Below are positions 1 through 9,317 of a DNA stretch of 64,000 nucleotides, piece by piece. The position numbers and the translations under genes are program-made. Below the pieces are notes generated by a model, which worked only from the letters and a program-made list of their open reading frames with translations, had not been told where the DNA came from and did not search any database. Source of the stretch: Sphingomonas sp. BGYR3 (GTDB lineage Bacteria; Pseudomonadota; Alphaproteobacteria; Sphingomonadales; Sphingomonadaceae); assembly GCF_025153455.1 (NCBI RefSeq), contig NZ_JANZNT010000002.1, positions 248,001-312,000 on the forward strand, read 5' to 3'. Within the stretch, counting starts at the first letter, position 1, and each line of letters opens with the position of its first letter.

Positions 1-1181
1 CCGGCGCAGGCGTTCGGCAACGATACGCCGTTCGCGCAGCAGGGTGTGGGCGATGGTGGATCGGACCACATCGTCCGCCCGGTTCGGCGGTTGATCGACC
101 ACGGTTTCCAGTTCGAGGTCGCGGAACAGCAGCACCAGTACCCGGTGCCGCCGCCGGAGCCGCTGAACCGCCGCCAGCATTAGTTCCGCGCCGGTCGGAT
201 CGGCAAATTCGGTGAACAGGATGATCAGCGACCGCCGTTCCAGCCGCTGATCCAGCGTAACCAGCGACAGGGTGAAATTGCTTTCATCGGTGCCGTAATC
301 GATGGCGGCGGCGGCACGGTGCAGTTCGGAAAAGCCGCGCGTGCCGCCCTGTGTCCCGCTGTCCGCCCGGGGGCGGGCGGCAAAGCCGAACAGGCGGGCA
401 CGGTCGCCTGCCTTCAGCGCGACGAACCCGGCCAGCAGTGCGGCGGACACTGCCCGATCGATGCGCGGCACATCGCCCACCGGGTCGCTCATCGCGCGGC
501 CCGAATCGATGGCAAAAACGACGACATTTTCCCGTTCCGGCCGATATTCGCGGGCCAGCAGCGCGTTCAGCCGGGCCGACGCCTTCCAGTCGATGGCGCG
601 GCGCGCCATGCCCGGCTGAAAATCGGTAAGCGTCTGAAATTCCATGCCGTCGCCCGCTTCTGGGCGCAGGCGATTGCCCGCCTGGCCAATCCGCTGAACC
701 TGGCGCATCCCCTGATCCCGGACCGGCGTCAGGTCGGGCAGGATCAGGATGTCGCGATCGGCGTCCCGCACCGCCTGTCGCCAGGCAAGGCCGAGCGGGC
801 CGGGGCGGCGCGCCCAGATGCGCCGGATCGACGCGGTGCCGCGCCGGGTCAGCCGCACGCGGGTGCCGGCATGGTCAACCGGCTCTGCCGGGCCTGTTGC
901 CTCAACGGCAAAGGTGGTGGCGGCATCGTCGGCCCCCTGCGGCCCGGCAATGCGGGGCGACAGGTCGATCACCTCGCCCACCTGTGCCGTTGCAGGGGCA
1001 TCCAGCACGAATTGCTGGCCGGCAAACCGCCGCGTGACCAGCCCGTCCATCAGCGTCAGCGCCATCAACAGCACGACCCAGGCCATGCCGATCATCCACC
1101 CGTCGGGCCGCACGATCCCGATCAGCAGCGCCACCGGCGCCGCTGCCACCATCAGGATCACCGCCCGCTGGGTGGGATAGA

Positions 1182-1185
<4 letters not shown>
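1..1185 (-). CDS. DUF58 domain protein (C-terminus beyond window)
   Basis: Last visible gene of a four-gene minus-strand operon; 395 codons are seen and the reading frame continues past the left edge. The GTG start overlaps the MoxR stop as GTGA. Two hydrophobic segments lie in the first 45 residues, followed by a soluble part. The DUF58 signature Asp-Trp-Lys-Ala-Ser lies at about residues 199-203, preceded by Pro-Gly-Met-x-Arg-Arg, and a vWA-like region with FAIDSG follows. DUF58 proteins usually pair with MoxR AAA+ ATPases and are thought to act in envelope or protein-complex maturation; the exact role here is unknown. No stop or frameshift is seen in the visible part. Confidence 0.88.
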
Positions 1186-2134
<949 letters not shown>

Positions 2135-2138
<4 letters not shown>

Positions 2139-3373
2139 CGGGTCACGTTCCTTCGCCAGTCATGAAGCGCCTGTGCCGCATCCAGCAGCTCAGGCTCGGT
2201 CTGCGCCGCGGCGATTGCGCTGCGCAGGGTGGAATAGGGTCGCTCGCCATCGGGCGACAGGCTGTCCAGATACGCCTCGACCTCCGCATCGGTCAGCATC
2301 CGGCCGGGCCGGGCGCGGCGCAGCACGATATCGCGCATCGCATCGGCATAGGCAGCGCCGCTGGCCACGGTGCGCCCGGCCAGCCGGGTCAGCATGGCAA
2401 CCGTGTCGATCAGCGCCAGCTTGCCCGCGGCAAAGGCCCGCTGTTCGCGCCGGGGCGGGCCAAACCGGTTGGCCGTGGCCATGCCCGCCAGCACCGCCCC
2501 GCCAATCAGCGCCAGCGTCACCGCCAGAAAGGGCGGCGTGAACATCAGTTTCAGGACGTTGCGCTCGCCAGCGGCGTAGAGCAGCGTCACGTCGAACGCG
2601 ACGCCGCCGGGATCGTCGGGGTGCATCAGCGCCAGCATCTCCAGCGCGGCACGGGCATTGTCGCGGCGGCTCAATCCGAAATTGTTGAACAGGTCGGGGT
2701 CGGCGGCGACGAAGATGTCGCGGCCCTTCACCTTGGCGATCAGCGCGCCGCCGCTGCGCGCCTCGACCACCGGTTCCAGATTGCTGCCGGTTATCGTCTG
2801 AATGGCCCGCTCCGGCGGCTGGAACGTGCTGCGCGCGCCGTTCCACACCGTGCGGATCGGCTGGGACGGCTGCTGCAGCACAGAGACCTTGCCGAACAGC
2901 GGGGGCAGCATTGCCGTCAGCCGCTTGGTTTCAACCAGGCCAGTGCGCGTCACCCGGTCGCGCAGCAGGGGGATGCCCGTCACGGTCCATTTGGGCAGGA
3001 TGATCAGCGTCGGCCCCTCGACATTCTGCTCGGCATCGTCGTCATAATAGGTCCGCCGGGTGATCAGCGCTGCGACATCCTCTGCCCGGGTGTCGATCCG
3101 CGGCGTGGCGACCACGATGTCGGAGGTATAAAGGTCGTCCGCCTTGCCGACGACGACCCGATCATAAGGGCCGGTCGCCTCGGTCAATTCCATCAGCGCG
3201 TGAAAGCCGATGCCGTTGCGGGCATCGGCCCGCGCCTGAAGCCCGATCGCCCGGTCGATATCGGCACCGAACCCGGTCAGCAACAGCGTCGCCAGCGCGA
3301 GCAGCGCGCCGACCACCACCATCGCAACGACGGTGCGGACGGAAAAGGCAGGGGCGGTGCCGGTTGCTGCCAT
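2135..3373 (-). CDS. DUF4350 domain membrane protein
   Basis: 412 aa. One N-terminal membrane segment (about residues 11-33, rich in V/A/L) is followed by an extracytoplasmic DUF4350-like region, which resembles a glutamine-amidotransferase fold without obvious catalysis. A second membrane segment lies near residue 290 and a cytoplasmic tail follows. I chose the ATG at 3373, which shares one base with the preceding stop (TGATG); a longer in-frame start at 3424 would overlap the upstream gene. Such proteins recur beside MoxR, DUF58 and DUF4129, so a role in the same envelope complex is inferred. Domain assignment comes from context plus general sequence character. Confidence 0.75.
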
Positions 3374-4056
3374 CACGCGCCCTTCAGCGCAAAGCGGGCA
3401 TAATCGCCCCGCGCGCTTTCCCAATCGGACCGGGCGAGCGCACGTCCGGCAAACAGGCTGCGTTCGACGACGGCGACGATCCGGCCGAATACCGGCCGCG
3501 CCTCACCCGGCAGCGCGTCGAGTGCGGCGATATCGCGGCTGGTCTGGGACGGGCGCACCAGTTCGCCGCGCCATCGCTGAATATCCTCGATGCTGCGGTG
3601 AAGCAGCAGGCGCACCGCCTCTTCATACCGCCCGGCCGTGGCGAGCGCGTCCGCTTCGGCCAGCAACTGCCGCGCCGCGTCGGTGGTGGGCGCCCAGTGG
3701 ACCGGTTCGGCCGCCTGTGCCCGCCGCCGGCGCAGATAGACCAGTTCCTTCAGCCACTGGCGCAGCGAGGGTACGGCGACCACGATCAACAGGACGATCA
3801 GCAGCGCCAGCACAATCCAGAACAGCCAGGACCACACCGGGCCCGCCCACTCCATGAACCGCCCGATCGCGCCGATCAGGTCGAGCAGCCATTTGGGCGG
3901 GGGATCGGGCTTTACCTCCTTGAACGGCAGGTCGAACTGGATGCTGGGATCGGCGCGCACGCGGTCATAGGCGCCATCGAATCGGGCCGGATCGGGAAAC
4001 GGGGCGGGGGGCGCCGGGGCCGCTTGCGTCACATCGGGCGCATTGGTGACGGTCAT
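3373..4056 (-). CDS. DUF4129 domain membrane protein
   Basis: 227 aa and first gene of the operon. A proline-rich N-terminus is followed by one long membrane segment (about residues 73-96, rich in W/L/I/V). The C-terminal soluble part carries a helical DUF4129-type module, with Ala-Gly-Arg-Tyr-Glu-Glu-Ala and Arg-Pro-Ser-Gln-Thr-Ser-Arg-Asp motifs. The ATG at 4056 is preferred over the ATG at 4095 because the extra residues are low-quality and contain the upstream palindrome. DUF4129 modules are found with transglutaminase-like and MoxR systems. The specific function is unknown. Confidence 0.8.
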   Translation of the reverse strand: MTVTNAPDVTQAAPAPPAPFPDPARFDGAYDRVRADPSIQFDLPFKEVKPDPPPKWLLDLIGAIGRFMEWAGPVWSWLFWIVLALLIVLLIVVAVPSLRQWLKELVYLRRRRAQAAEPVHWAPTTDAARQLLAEADALATAGRYEEAVRLLLHRSIEDIQRWRGELVRPSQTSRDIAALDALPGEARPVFGRIVAVVERSLFAGRALARSDWESARGDYARFALKGA

Positions 4057-4076
4057 TAACGCGGCTGTCCCCCGGC

Positions 4077-4093
4077 GCTGCGACTGTCGCAGC
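4077..4093. promoter_or_regulatory. 17-bp perfect palindrome upstream of the DUF4129 operon
   Basis: Two 8-bp arms, GCTGCGAC and GTCGCAGC, flank one central T. It lies 21 nt upstream of the DUF4129 start and about 125 nt upstream of the divergent amidohydrolase start. That is a suitable place for a dimeric repressor or activator. No matching regulator is recognised. Confidence 0.4.
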
Positions 4094-4218
4094 AACCTTG
4101 CCGTTTTATTGGAGCAAATGAACGATTTACACGCAATGCTTTTCGCGCCAGCTTCGCACTACCTAAACATGACGGCCGCGATCAGACCGGCCGCTTGGGG
4201 AACAGGGAGTAGATCGGG

Positions 4219-5655
4219 GTGCTTAACAAAATGACGCTGATGCGGTGCGCAGCGATGGCCGCTGCGTGCGCGCTGGCCGGAACAGCGATGTCCGCCACCG
4301 CCGCGGAGCGGGAGAAAAAATCGGACGGAGCCAAGAAGGGCGGGGAAACCTATAACCGCGATCCTTTCCCGTCGACCTACAAGCCCTATCCGGGCGTGCC
4401 GACGCTGATCGTCAACGCAACCGTGCTGGACGGCGAGGGGCAGCAGATCGATGGCGGTGCAGTGCTGTTTGCGGATGGCAAGATCGTCGCGGTCGGGCCA
4501 AATGCCGCCGCGCTGAACGTACCCGCCGGCACGACCACGATCGACGCCGCCGGCAAATGGGTGACGCCCGGCATCATCGACGTGCACAGCCATCTGGGCG
4601 ATTATCCCAGCCCCGGCGTGGACGCGCATTCCGACGGCAATGAAGCGACCGGCCCGGTGACGGCGGACGTATGGGCCGAACATTCGGTCTGGCCGCAGGA
4701 CCCCGGTTTTTCGCGCGCACTGGCCAATGGCGGCGTGACCGCGCTTCAGATCCTGCCGGGATCGGCGAACCTGATGGGCGGTCGTTCGGTAACGCTGAAG
4801 AACGTCTATGCCCGCACGGTTCAGGGGATGAAGTTTCCCGGCGCGCCATATGGCCTGAAAATGGCGTGCGGCGAGAATCCCAAGCGCGTCTATGGATCGC
4901 GCGGACGCCAGCCGTCGACGCGCATGGGTAACGTCGCGGTCGATCGGCAGACCTGGGCGAAGGCACGCGAGTATGACCGCAAGTGGGACAAGTATGAAAA
5001 GGAGGGCGGCGAAGCGCCGACCCGCGACATCGCCATGGACACGCTGCGCGGCGTGCTGGACGGCGAGATCATCGTCCACAACCACTGCTACCGCGCCGAT
5101 GAAATGGCCATCGTCCTCGATATGGCCAAGGAGTTCGGCTACAAGCTGGGCACGTTCCACCATGCGGTTGAGGCGTACAAGATCGGCGACCTGTTGAAGG
5201 AACGCGACGCCTGTGCCGCCGTCTGGGCCGACTGGTGGGGCTTCAAGATGGAAAGCTATGACATGGTGCCGGAAAACCTGGCGCTGGTCGATCGCGCGGG
5301 TGCGTGCGCGATGATCCATTCGGACGATGCCAACGGCATCCAGCGGCTGAACCAGGAAGTTGCCAAGGTGCTGGCCGACGCCAAGCGGGCGGGCATGGAA
5401 TACACCAAGGGGCAGGCATGGCGATGGCTGTCGCTGCACCCGGCAAAGGCGATGGGCATCGACAAGATGACCGGCAGCCTGGTCGCCGGAAAGATGGCGG
5501 ACGTGGTGCTGTGGAACGGCGATCCGTTCAGCGTCTATACCCGGCCCGAACGGGTGTGGATCGACGGCGCGCTGATGTTCGACGCCAATAACCCCGCGCT
5601 TCGCCCCGTGTCCGATTTCGAGCTGGGCCAGCCCGGCGAGGGAGATGTGAAATGA
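4219..5655 (+). CDS. secreted amidohydrolase-family protein (complete metal site)
   Basis: 478 aa. A signal peptide covers about residues 1-30, ending in Ala-rich sequence. The fold is an imidazolonepropionase-like metallo-hydrolase. The metal motif HSH sits at residues 123-125 after TPGIID. Later ligand candidates are in VHNHCY, TFHHAVE and the catalytic-type Asp in MIHSDDAN. The C-terminus has the typical SLVAGKMADVVLWNGDP segment. The GTG start at 4219 follows a purine-rich site (AGGGAG, 4203-4208); ATG at 4231 is the alternative. It overlaps the next gene as ATGA. The substrate is unknown; a periplasmic peptidase or amidase role is inferred. Confidence 0.88.
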   Translation: MLNKMTLMRCAAMAAACALAGTAMSATAAEREKKSDGAKKGGETYNRDPFPSTYKPYPGVPTLIVNATVLDGEGQQIDGGAVLFADGKIVAVGPNAAALNVPAGTTTIDAAGKWVTPGIIDVHSHLGDYPSPGVDAHSDGNEATGPVTADVWAEHSVWPQDPGFSRALANGGVTALQILPGSANLMGGRSVTLKNVYARTVQGMKFPGAPYGLKMACGENPKRVYGSRGRQPSTRMGNVAVDRQTWAKAREYDRKWDKYEKEGGEAPTRDIAMDTLRGVLDGEIIVHNHCYRADEMAIVLDMAKEFGYKLGTFHHAVEAYKIGDLLKERDACAAVWADWWGFKMESYDMVPENLALVDRAGACAMIHSDDANGIQRLNQEVAKVLADAKRAGMEYTKGQAWRWLSLHPAKAMGIDKMTGSLVAGKMADVVLWNGDPFSVYTRPERVWIDGALMFDANNPALRPVSDFELGQPGEGDVK

Positions 5656-6953
5656 TCGCCCGCCTGATGTTTTCCGCGGCGGCGCTTGCGTTCGCCCTTC
5701 CCGCTGCCGCCCAGACGGTGGCCATCACCAATGCCAAGCTGGTCACCGGCGATGGTTCCGCGCCCAAGGACGGCGGCACCGTGGTCATCCAGAACGGCAA
5801 GGTCGTTGCCGCCGGGGTCGGCGTTGCCGTGCCGGCCGGGGTCAAGACCGTCGATGCCGGTGGCAAATGGGTGACCCCAGGCCTGGTCGCGGGCTTTACC
5901 CGGATGGGTATTGTCGAGGTGGATGCCGTTGGCGACACCAATGACACCAGCGCCAGCGGATCGCCGTTCAACGCCGCGATCGACATTGCTCCGGCGGTCA
6001 ATCCGCGGGTCAGCGCCATCCAGCTGAACCGGGCAGAGGGGATCACCCGCGCCGTGGTCGCGCCCGACACGGCGGGATCGATCTTTGCCGGGCAGGGCGC
6101 GGTCATCGACCTGGGCGTCGATACCGATCCCGTGACGCGGGCCAAGGCGTTCCAGTTCATGGAATATGGCGAATCAGGCGCGCGCTCGGCGGGTGGCAGC
6201 CGCCCGGCGGCGCTGGCGATGCTGCGCAACACCCTGTTTGAGGTAAAGGCCTATGCCGCCAGCCCGGCGGCCTATCTGGACCGGGGCAAGGACGCGCTCT
6301 TGACCCGCGCCGATGCAGAGGCGCTGGTCCCCGTGCTGAACGGCCGGCAAAAGCTGCTGGTCCATGTCGAGCGCGCCGCGGATATGCGCACGCTGATCGC
6401 GATCAAGCGCGAATTTCCGACGCTGGACCTGGTGTTCGTCGGCGCGAGTGAGGGCTGGACGCTGGCCAGCGAGATCGCCGCGGCTGGCATTCCCGTGATG
6501 GCATCGGCGCTGGTCGACCTGCCCGAAAGCTTTGACCAGCTTGCCTCGACCCAGTCGAACATCGGCCGCATGGCCGCCGCCGGGGTCAAGATCGGCATCG
6601 GCATGATCAACGACAACGAGGCGCGTCAGGCGCATCTGGCCAAGCAATATGCCGGCAATCTGGTCGCGCTGACCAAGGTGCCGGGCGCATCGGGCCTGAG
6701 CTGGGGTCAGGCGTTTGCCGCGATCAGTTCCGGCCCGGCGTCGGTGCTCGGCCTGACCGATATCGGATCGCTGGCCCCCGGCAAGCGCGGCGATGTCGTG
6801 ATTTGGGACGGCGATCCGCTGGAAATCGGCTCTGCGGCGCAGGCGGTCTATATCGACGGGGTCGAACAGCCGCTGCAGAACCGGCAGACCCGCCTGTTCA
6901 AGCGCTATGCCCAGCCGCAGGAAGGCGCGCTGCCGAAAGCGTATGAGCGGTAA
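5652..6953 (+). CDS. amidohydrolase-family protein lacking the HxH metal motif
   Basis: 433 aa with a clear signal peptide (about residues 1-21, ending ALPAAAQ). It is a paralogue of the upstream protein, sharing the KWVTPG entry and the SLAPGKRGDVVIWDGDP C-terminal segment. Where the upstream protein has HSH (123-125), this one has Phe-Thr-Arg (82-84), and the preceding Asp is Ala. Histidine-rich later motifs are also reduced. It may be a non-catalytic partner or use another mechanism. It overlaps the upstream gene by 4 nt, so co-translation and perhaps a heteromeric complex are likely. Confidence 0.85.
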   Translation: MIARLMFSAAALAFALPAAAQTVAITNAKLVTGDGSAPKDGGTVVIQNGKVVAAGVGVAVPAGVKTVDAGGKWVTPGLVAGFTRMGIVEVDAVGDTNDTSASGSPFNAAIDIAPAVNPRVSAIQLNRAEGITRAVVAPDTAGSIFAGQGAVIDLGVDTDPVTRAKAFQFMEYGESGARSAGGSRPAALAMLRNTLFEVKAYAASPAAYLDRGKDALLTRADAEALVPVLNGRQKLLVHVERAADMRTLIAIKREFPTLDLVFVGASEGWTLASEIAAAGIPVMASALVDLPESFDQLASTQSNIGRMAAAGVKIGIGMINDNEARQAHLAKQYAGNLVALTKVPGASGLSWGQAFAAISSGPASVLGLTDIGSLAPGKRGDVVIWDGDPLEIGSAAQAVYIDGVEQPLQNRQTRLFKRYAQPQEGALPKAYER

Positions 6954-6980
6954 GGCGGGCTACGCCTGAGCCCGTTCGAT

Positions 6981-7019
6981 CGGGGAAGCCGACTTTTCGT
7001 CCAGATGGCGGCTTCCCCG
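6981..7019 (+). terminator. hairpin downstream of the amidohydrolase pair
   Basis: Perfect 11-bp inverted repeat (CGGGGAAGCCG / CGGCTTCCCCG) with a 17-nt loop, starting 28 nt after the stop. No long T-run follows, so termination may be weak or Rho-assisted. Confidence 0.45.
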
Positions 7020-7055
7020 GTTGTCCCGGCCGCGCGACCGGGCTAAGCGGCGGGC

Positions 7056-7448
7056 ATGGGACTGCTCGGCTCGATCTTCACGTGGTGGAACGGCGCCACC
7101 TTTGGCACGCATATGGGTCTGCGCGGCAAGAAGCGCGTTGGTTCGGATGCACTCGGCAATGTCTATTACGAGGGCGGGCGCGATACCGCCGGTAATCCGC
7201 GCCGCTGGGTGATCTATTCCGGGGCCAATGATTCCAGCCGCGTGCCGCCCGACTGGTTCAGCTGGCTGCACCATCAGATCGAGGGGACGCCCGACGAATC
7301 GCTGCCGCCGGTGCGCGTGTTCGAAAAACCGGCGACGCCGAACCTGACCGGCACTGGCCTGGCCTATCGCCCGCCCGGCGCGCTGGAGGCGGGGGGGCGC
7401 CGCGCCCGCGCCACCGGCGATTATGAAGCATGGACGCCGGACGCTTGA
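7056..7448 (+). CDS. NDUFA12-family complex I accessory subunit
   Basis: 130 aa, matching the small NDUFA12 (B17.2) family of NADH:ubiquinone oxidoreductase accessory subunits kept in Alphaproteobacteria and mitochondria. Characteristic segments are TWWNGATFGT near the N-terminus, GNVYYEGG, RRWVIYSG and PPDWFSWLHHQ. It is probably peripheral on the cytoplasmic arm of complex I. The DUF2155 gene starts inside its last codons (19-nt overlap), an arrangement consistent with co-expression. Length is normal. Confidence 0.93.
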   Translation: MGLLGSIFTWWNGATFGTHMGLRGKKRVGSDALGNVYYEGGRDTAGNPRRWVIYSGANDSSRVPPDWFSWLHHQIEGTPDESLPPVRVFEKPATPNLTGTGLAYRPPGALEAGGRRARATGDYEAWTPDA

Positions 7449-8140
7449 GCCGAGGCTGGCTTGCCGCCACGGCCGGCGGTCTGATCCTGCTGGCCGGTGC
7501 GGGAGCGGCGGCATGGTGGTTCTGGCCCGGCGCAACGCAGCGGACCGAAACAAAGGCGGTTGCCGAGAAGGGCACGGACGGGCTGGACGCCGCGCGCACG
7601 GACGTGGTGACCATGGCCAGCGCGCAGAGCCGCGATACGGCGGGCGCGACCCCGATGAACCAGCGCGTCGCCGTGCTGGGCCTGCTGAACAAGCGCAATG
7701 GCGAGACGCGCGATATCACGCTGCGCCCCGGACAGGCGGTGCGCGCCGGGCCGGTGATCGTCCGCCTGCGCGCGTGCGAGGTGACCGCGCCGTGGGAGCC
7801 GGATCAATATACCGGCGCCTTTGTCCAGCTGGACGTGCAGAACAGCGAGGGGCAATGGGGCCGCGCCTTTTCCGGATGGCTGTTCAAGGAACGGCCCGCG
7901 CTGAACGTGGTCCAGCATCCGATCTATGATGTGTGGCCCAAGAGCTGCAAGATGACCTTGCCCGGTGCCGATGCGCCCGCAACGCCCGATGGCGGGGCCA
8001 GCCGGTCGAGTGCACCGAAATCCCCCGAGGGCGAAGCTGGCGATGCGGCGGCCGAGGGGGCCGAACCGTCGGCCGCCCCGCCGCCCGCGCCCGCAGCCGG
8101 ATCCAGCCCGCCCAGCGCCGCGCCCAGCAGGGACGAATAG
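7430..8140 (+). CDS. DUF2155 domain protein
   Basis: 236 aa. One N-terminal membrane anchor (about residues 11-32) is followed by an extracytoplasmic DUF2155 domain (about 75-175) with VAVLGLLNKRNGETRD, LRACEVTAPWEPDQYTGAF and SGWLFKERPALN. Residues from about 180 to the end are Ala/Pro/Ser/Gly-rich and look unconserved. This tail is exactly the part antisense to the aat 3' end. DUF2155 genes frequently neighbour NDUFA12; the function is unknown. The ATG lies in the last codons of NDUFA12. Confidence 0.85.
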   Translation: MDAGRLSRGWLAATAGGLILLAGAGAAAWWFWPGATQRTETKAVAEKGTDGLDAARTDVVTMASAQSRDTAGATPMNQRVAVLGLLNKRNGETRDITLRPGQAVRAGPVIVRLRACEVTAPWEPDQYTGAFVQLDVQNSEGQWGRAFSGWLFKERPALNVVQHPIYDVWPKSCKMTLPGADAPATPDGGASRSSAPKSPEGEAGDAAAEGAEPSAAPPPAPAAGSSPPSAAPSRDE

Positions 8141-8694
8141 CGCACGCGCGGAATTTCCACCGCGCCCAGCGTGGCAAGGTGATCCGTCTGAAACTGACAA
8201 TCGAGCAGGGTGAAGCCCCCGGTGCGCAGCCGCGCGACCAGCCAGGCCAGCGCCACCTTTGACGCATCGGTCGCCCGGCTGACCATGCTTTCCCCGAAAA
8301 ACGCGCGGCCGAGCGCCAGGCCGTACAGGCCGCCGACCAGCCTGTCGTCCGCGTCCCACACCTCGACCGAATGGGCATGGCCCAGCGCGTGGAGGCGCAG
8401 GAAACAGCGTTCGATGGCGCTGTTGATCCAGGTATCCGGCCGGTCGGGGGCGCTTTGCGCACACAGTTGGATGATGCCGGCGAAATCGCGGTCGGCGGTG
8501 ACGCGGAACCGGTCCTGCCCGATGCGTTTCCTCAGTGATCGGGACAGGATCATGCCGTCCAGCGGCAGGACGCCGCGCCATTTGGGCTCCACCCAATAGA
8601 CGCTGGCGGCATCGCGGTGATCGGCCATGGGAAACACGCCCATCTCATAGGCGCGGAGCACAACAACGGGGTCCAGTTCAGTCAGCGCGCTCAC
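7924..8694 (-). CDS. aat: leucyl/phenylalanyl-tRNA--protein transferase
   Basis: About 256 aa. Aat transfers Leu or Phe from tRNA to N-terminal Lys/Arg of proteins in the bacterial N-end rule pathway. Recognised segments are AYEMGVFPMAD, YWVEPKWRGVLPLDG, GGLYGLALGRAFFGESM and TLLDCQFQTDHLATLGA. The C-terminal Gly-Lys-Val-Ile-Leu-Gln is usual for alphaproteobacterial Aat, so the full length looks real. The GTG at 8694 fits the conserved SALTELDP start; ATG at 8730 is an alternative. Its last 217 nt overlap the DUF2155 gene tail to tail. Confidence 0.92.
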   Translation of the reverse strand: MSALTELDPVVVLRAYEMGVFPMADHRDAASVYWVEPKWRGVLPLDGMILSRSLRKRIGQDRFRVTADRDFAGIIQLCAQSAPDRPDTWINSAIERCFLRLHALGHAHSVEVWDADDRLVGGLYGLALGRAFFGESMVSRATDASKVALAWLVARLRTGGFTLLDCQFQTDHLATLGAVEIPRVRYSSLLGAALGGLDPAAGAGGGAADGSAPSAAASPASPSGDFGALDRLAPPSGVAGASAPGKVILQLLGHTS

Positions 8695-8775
8695 GGTCCC
8701 CAAGCTGCCGCAGCAGGGGACGGGGTGCAAGCATCGGGATGGCGGTGCAACGGATGCCGGGCGTGCCGGGGCATG

Positions 8776-8805
8776 AAAAAGGCCGCCGACTGGGGGTCGG
8801 CGGCC
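8776..8805 (-). terminator. Rho-independent terminator of the lipoprotein gene
   Basis: Perfect 10-bp stem (GGCCGCCGAC / GTCGGCGGCC) with a 5-nt loop. On the minus strand it is followed by five T residues (8776-8780). It begins 27 nt after the stop of the minus-strand lipoprotein gene and should insulate aat from it. Confidence 0.85.
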
Positions 8806-8832
8806 GATCGGATATCGGGTTGATTGACGCGC

Positions 8833-9213
8833 TTACGCCTTGCAGGTCAGCTCGCCCTTGCCCGGCAGGGTGACGGTGACGTTCTTGGCATCGCCGGTCA
8901 GCGAATAGCCGTCCGCCGTGAACGCCTCACCCGGGGCTGCGGCGCGCAGCTGGGTCGGCGTGCCCTTGGGGTCGGTCTTGATGTTCGCCAGCTTGTCGCC
9001 GTTGAAGAAATCGACATAGACTAGGCTGTTGTCCTTGCACCGGAACGTCACCGTTTCGCGGATCGACGGCGGCAGCTCGACCGGGCCGGCCTTCTTCTTT
9101 GCCTCGGCATAGGGGTCGGGGGCGCGGCTGGAGACGACTTCCGGTTCGGACTGGCAGGCGGCGAGGGTGGCAGCGGCCATGGCGGCTGCGGCGAGCAGGG
9201 GAAGCTTTTTCAT
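8833..9213 (-). CDS. small outer-membrane or periplasmic lipoprotein
   Basis: 126 aa. The ATG at 9213 gives a classic lipoprotein signal: MKK, a hydrophobic Ala/Leu stretch, then lipobox Leu-Ala-Ala-Cys at about residue 19. An upstream in-frame ATG at 9321 would bury this signal and is rejected. The mature part is short, with one Cys in FRCKDNSLVYVDFFNGDK and a second near the C-terminus (LTCKA), so a disulfide resembling MliC-type lysozyme-inhibitor folds is possible but unproved. It is monocistronic with its own terminator. Confidence 0.8.
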   Translation of the reverse strand: MKKLPLLAAAAMAAATLAACQSEPEVVSSRAPDPYAEAKKKAGPVELPPSIRETVTFRCKDNSLVYVDFFNGDKLANIKTDPKGTPTQLRAAAPGEAFTADGYSLTGDAKNVTVTLPGKGELTCKA

Positions 9214-9317
9214 GACGCGCAGTTGTTCGCTGATGCAGCACGGCGCGTCAACCCTTTTGGCCTCGCCGCGCCGCCGGCATTGATGCACCGCAGCGATGGT
9301 TTTCGTGCCCATGGCGG

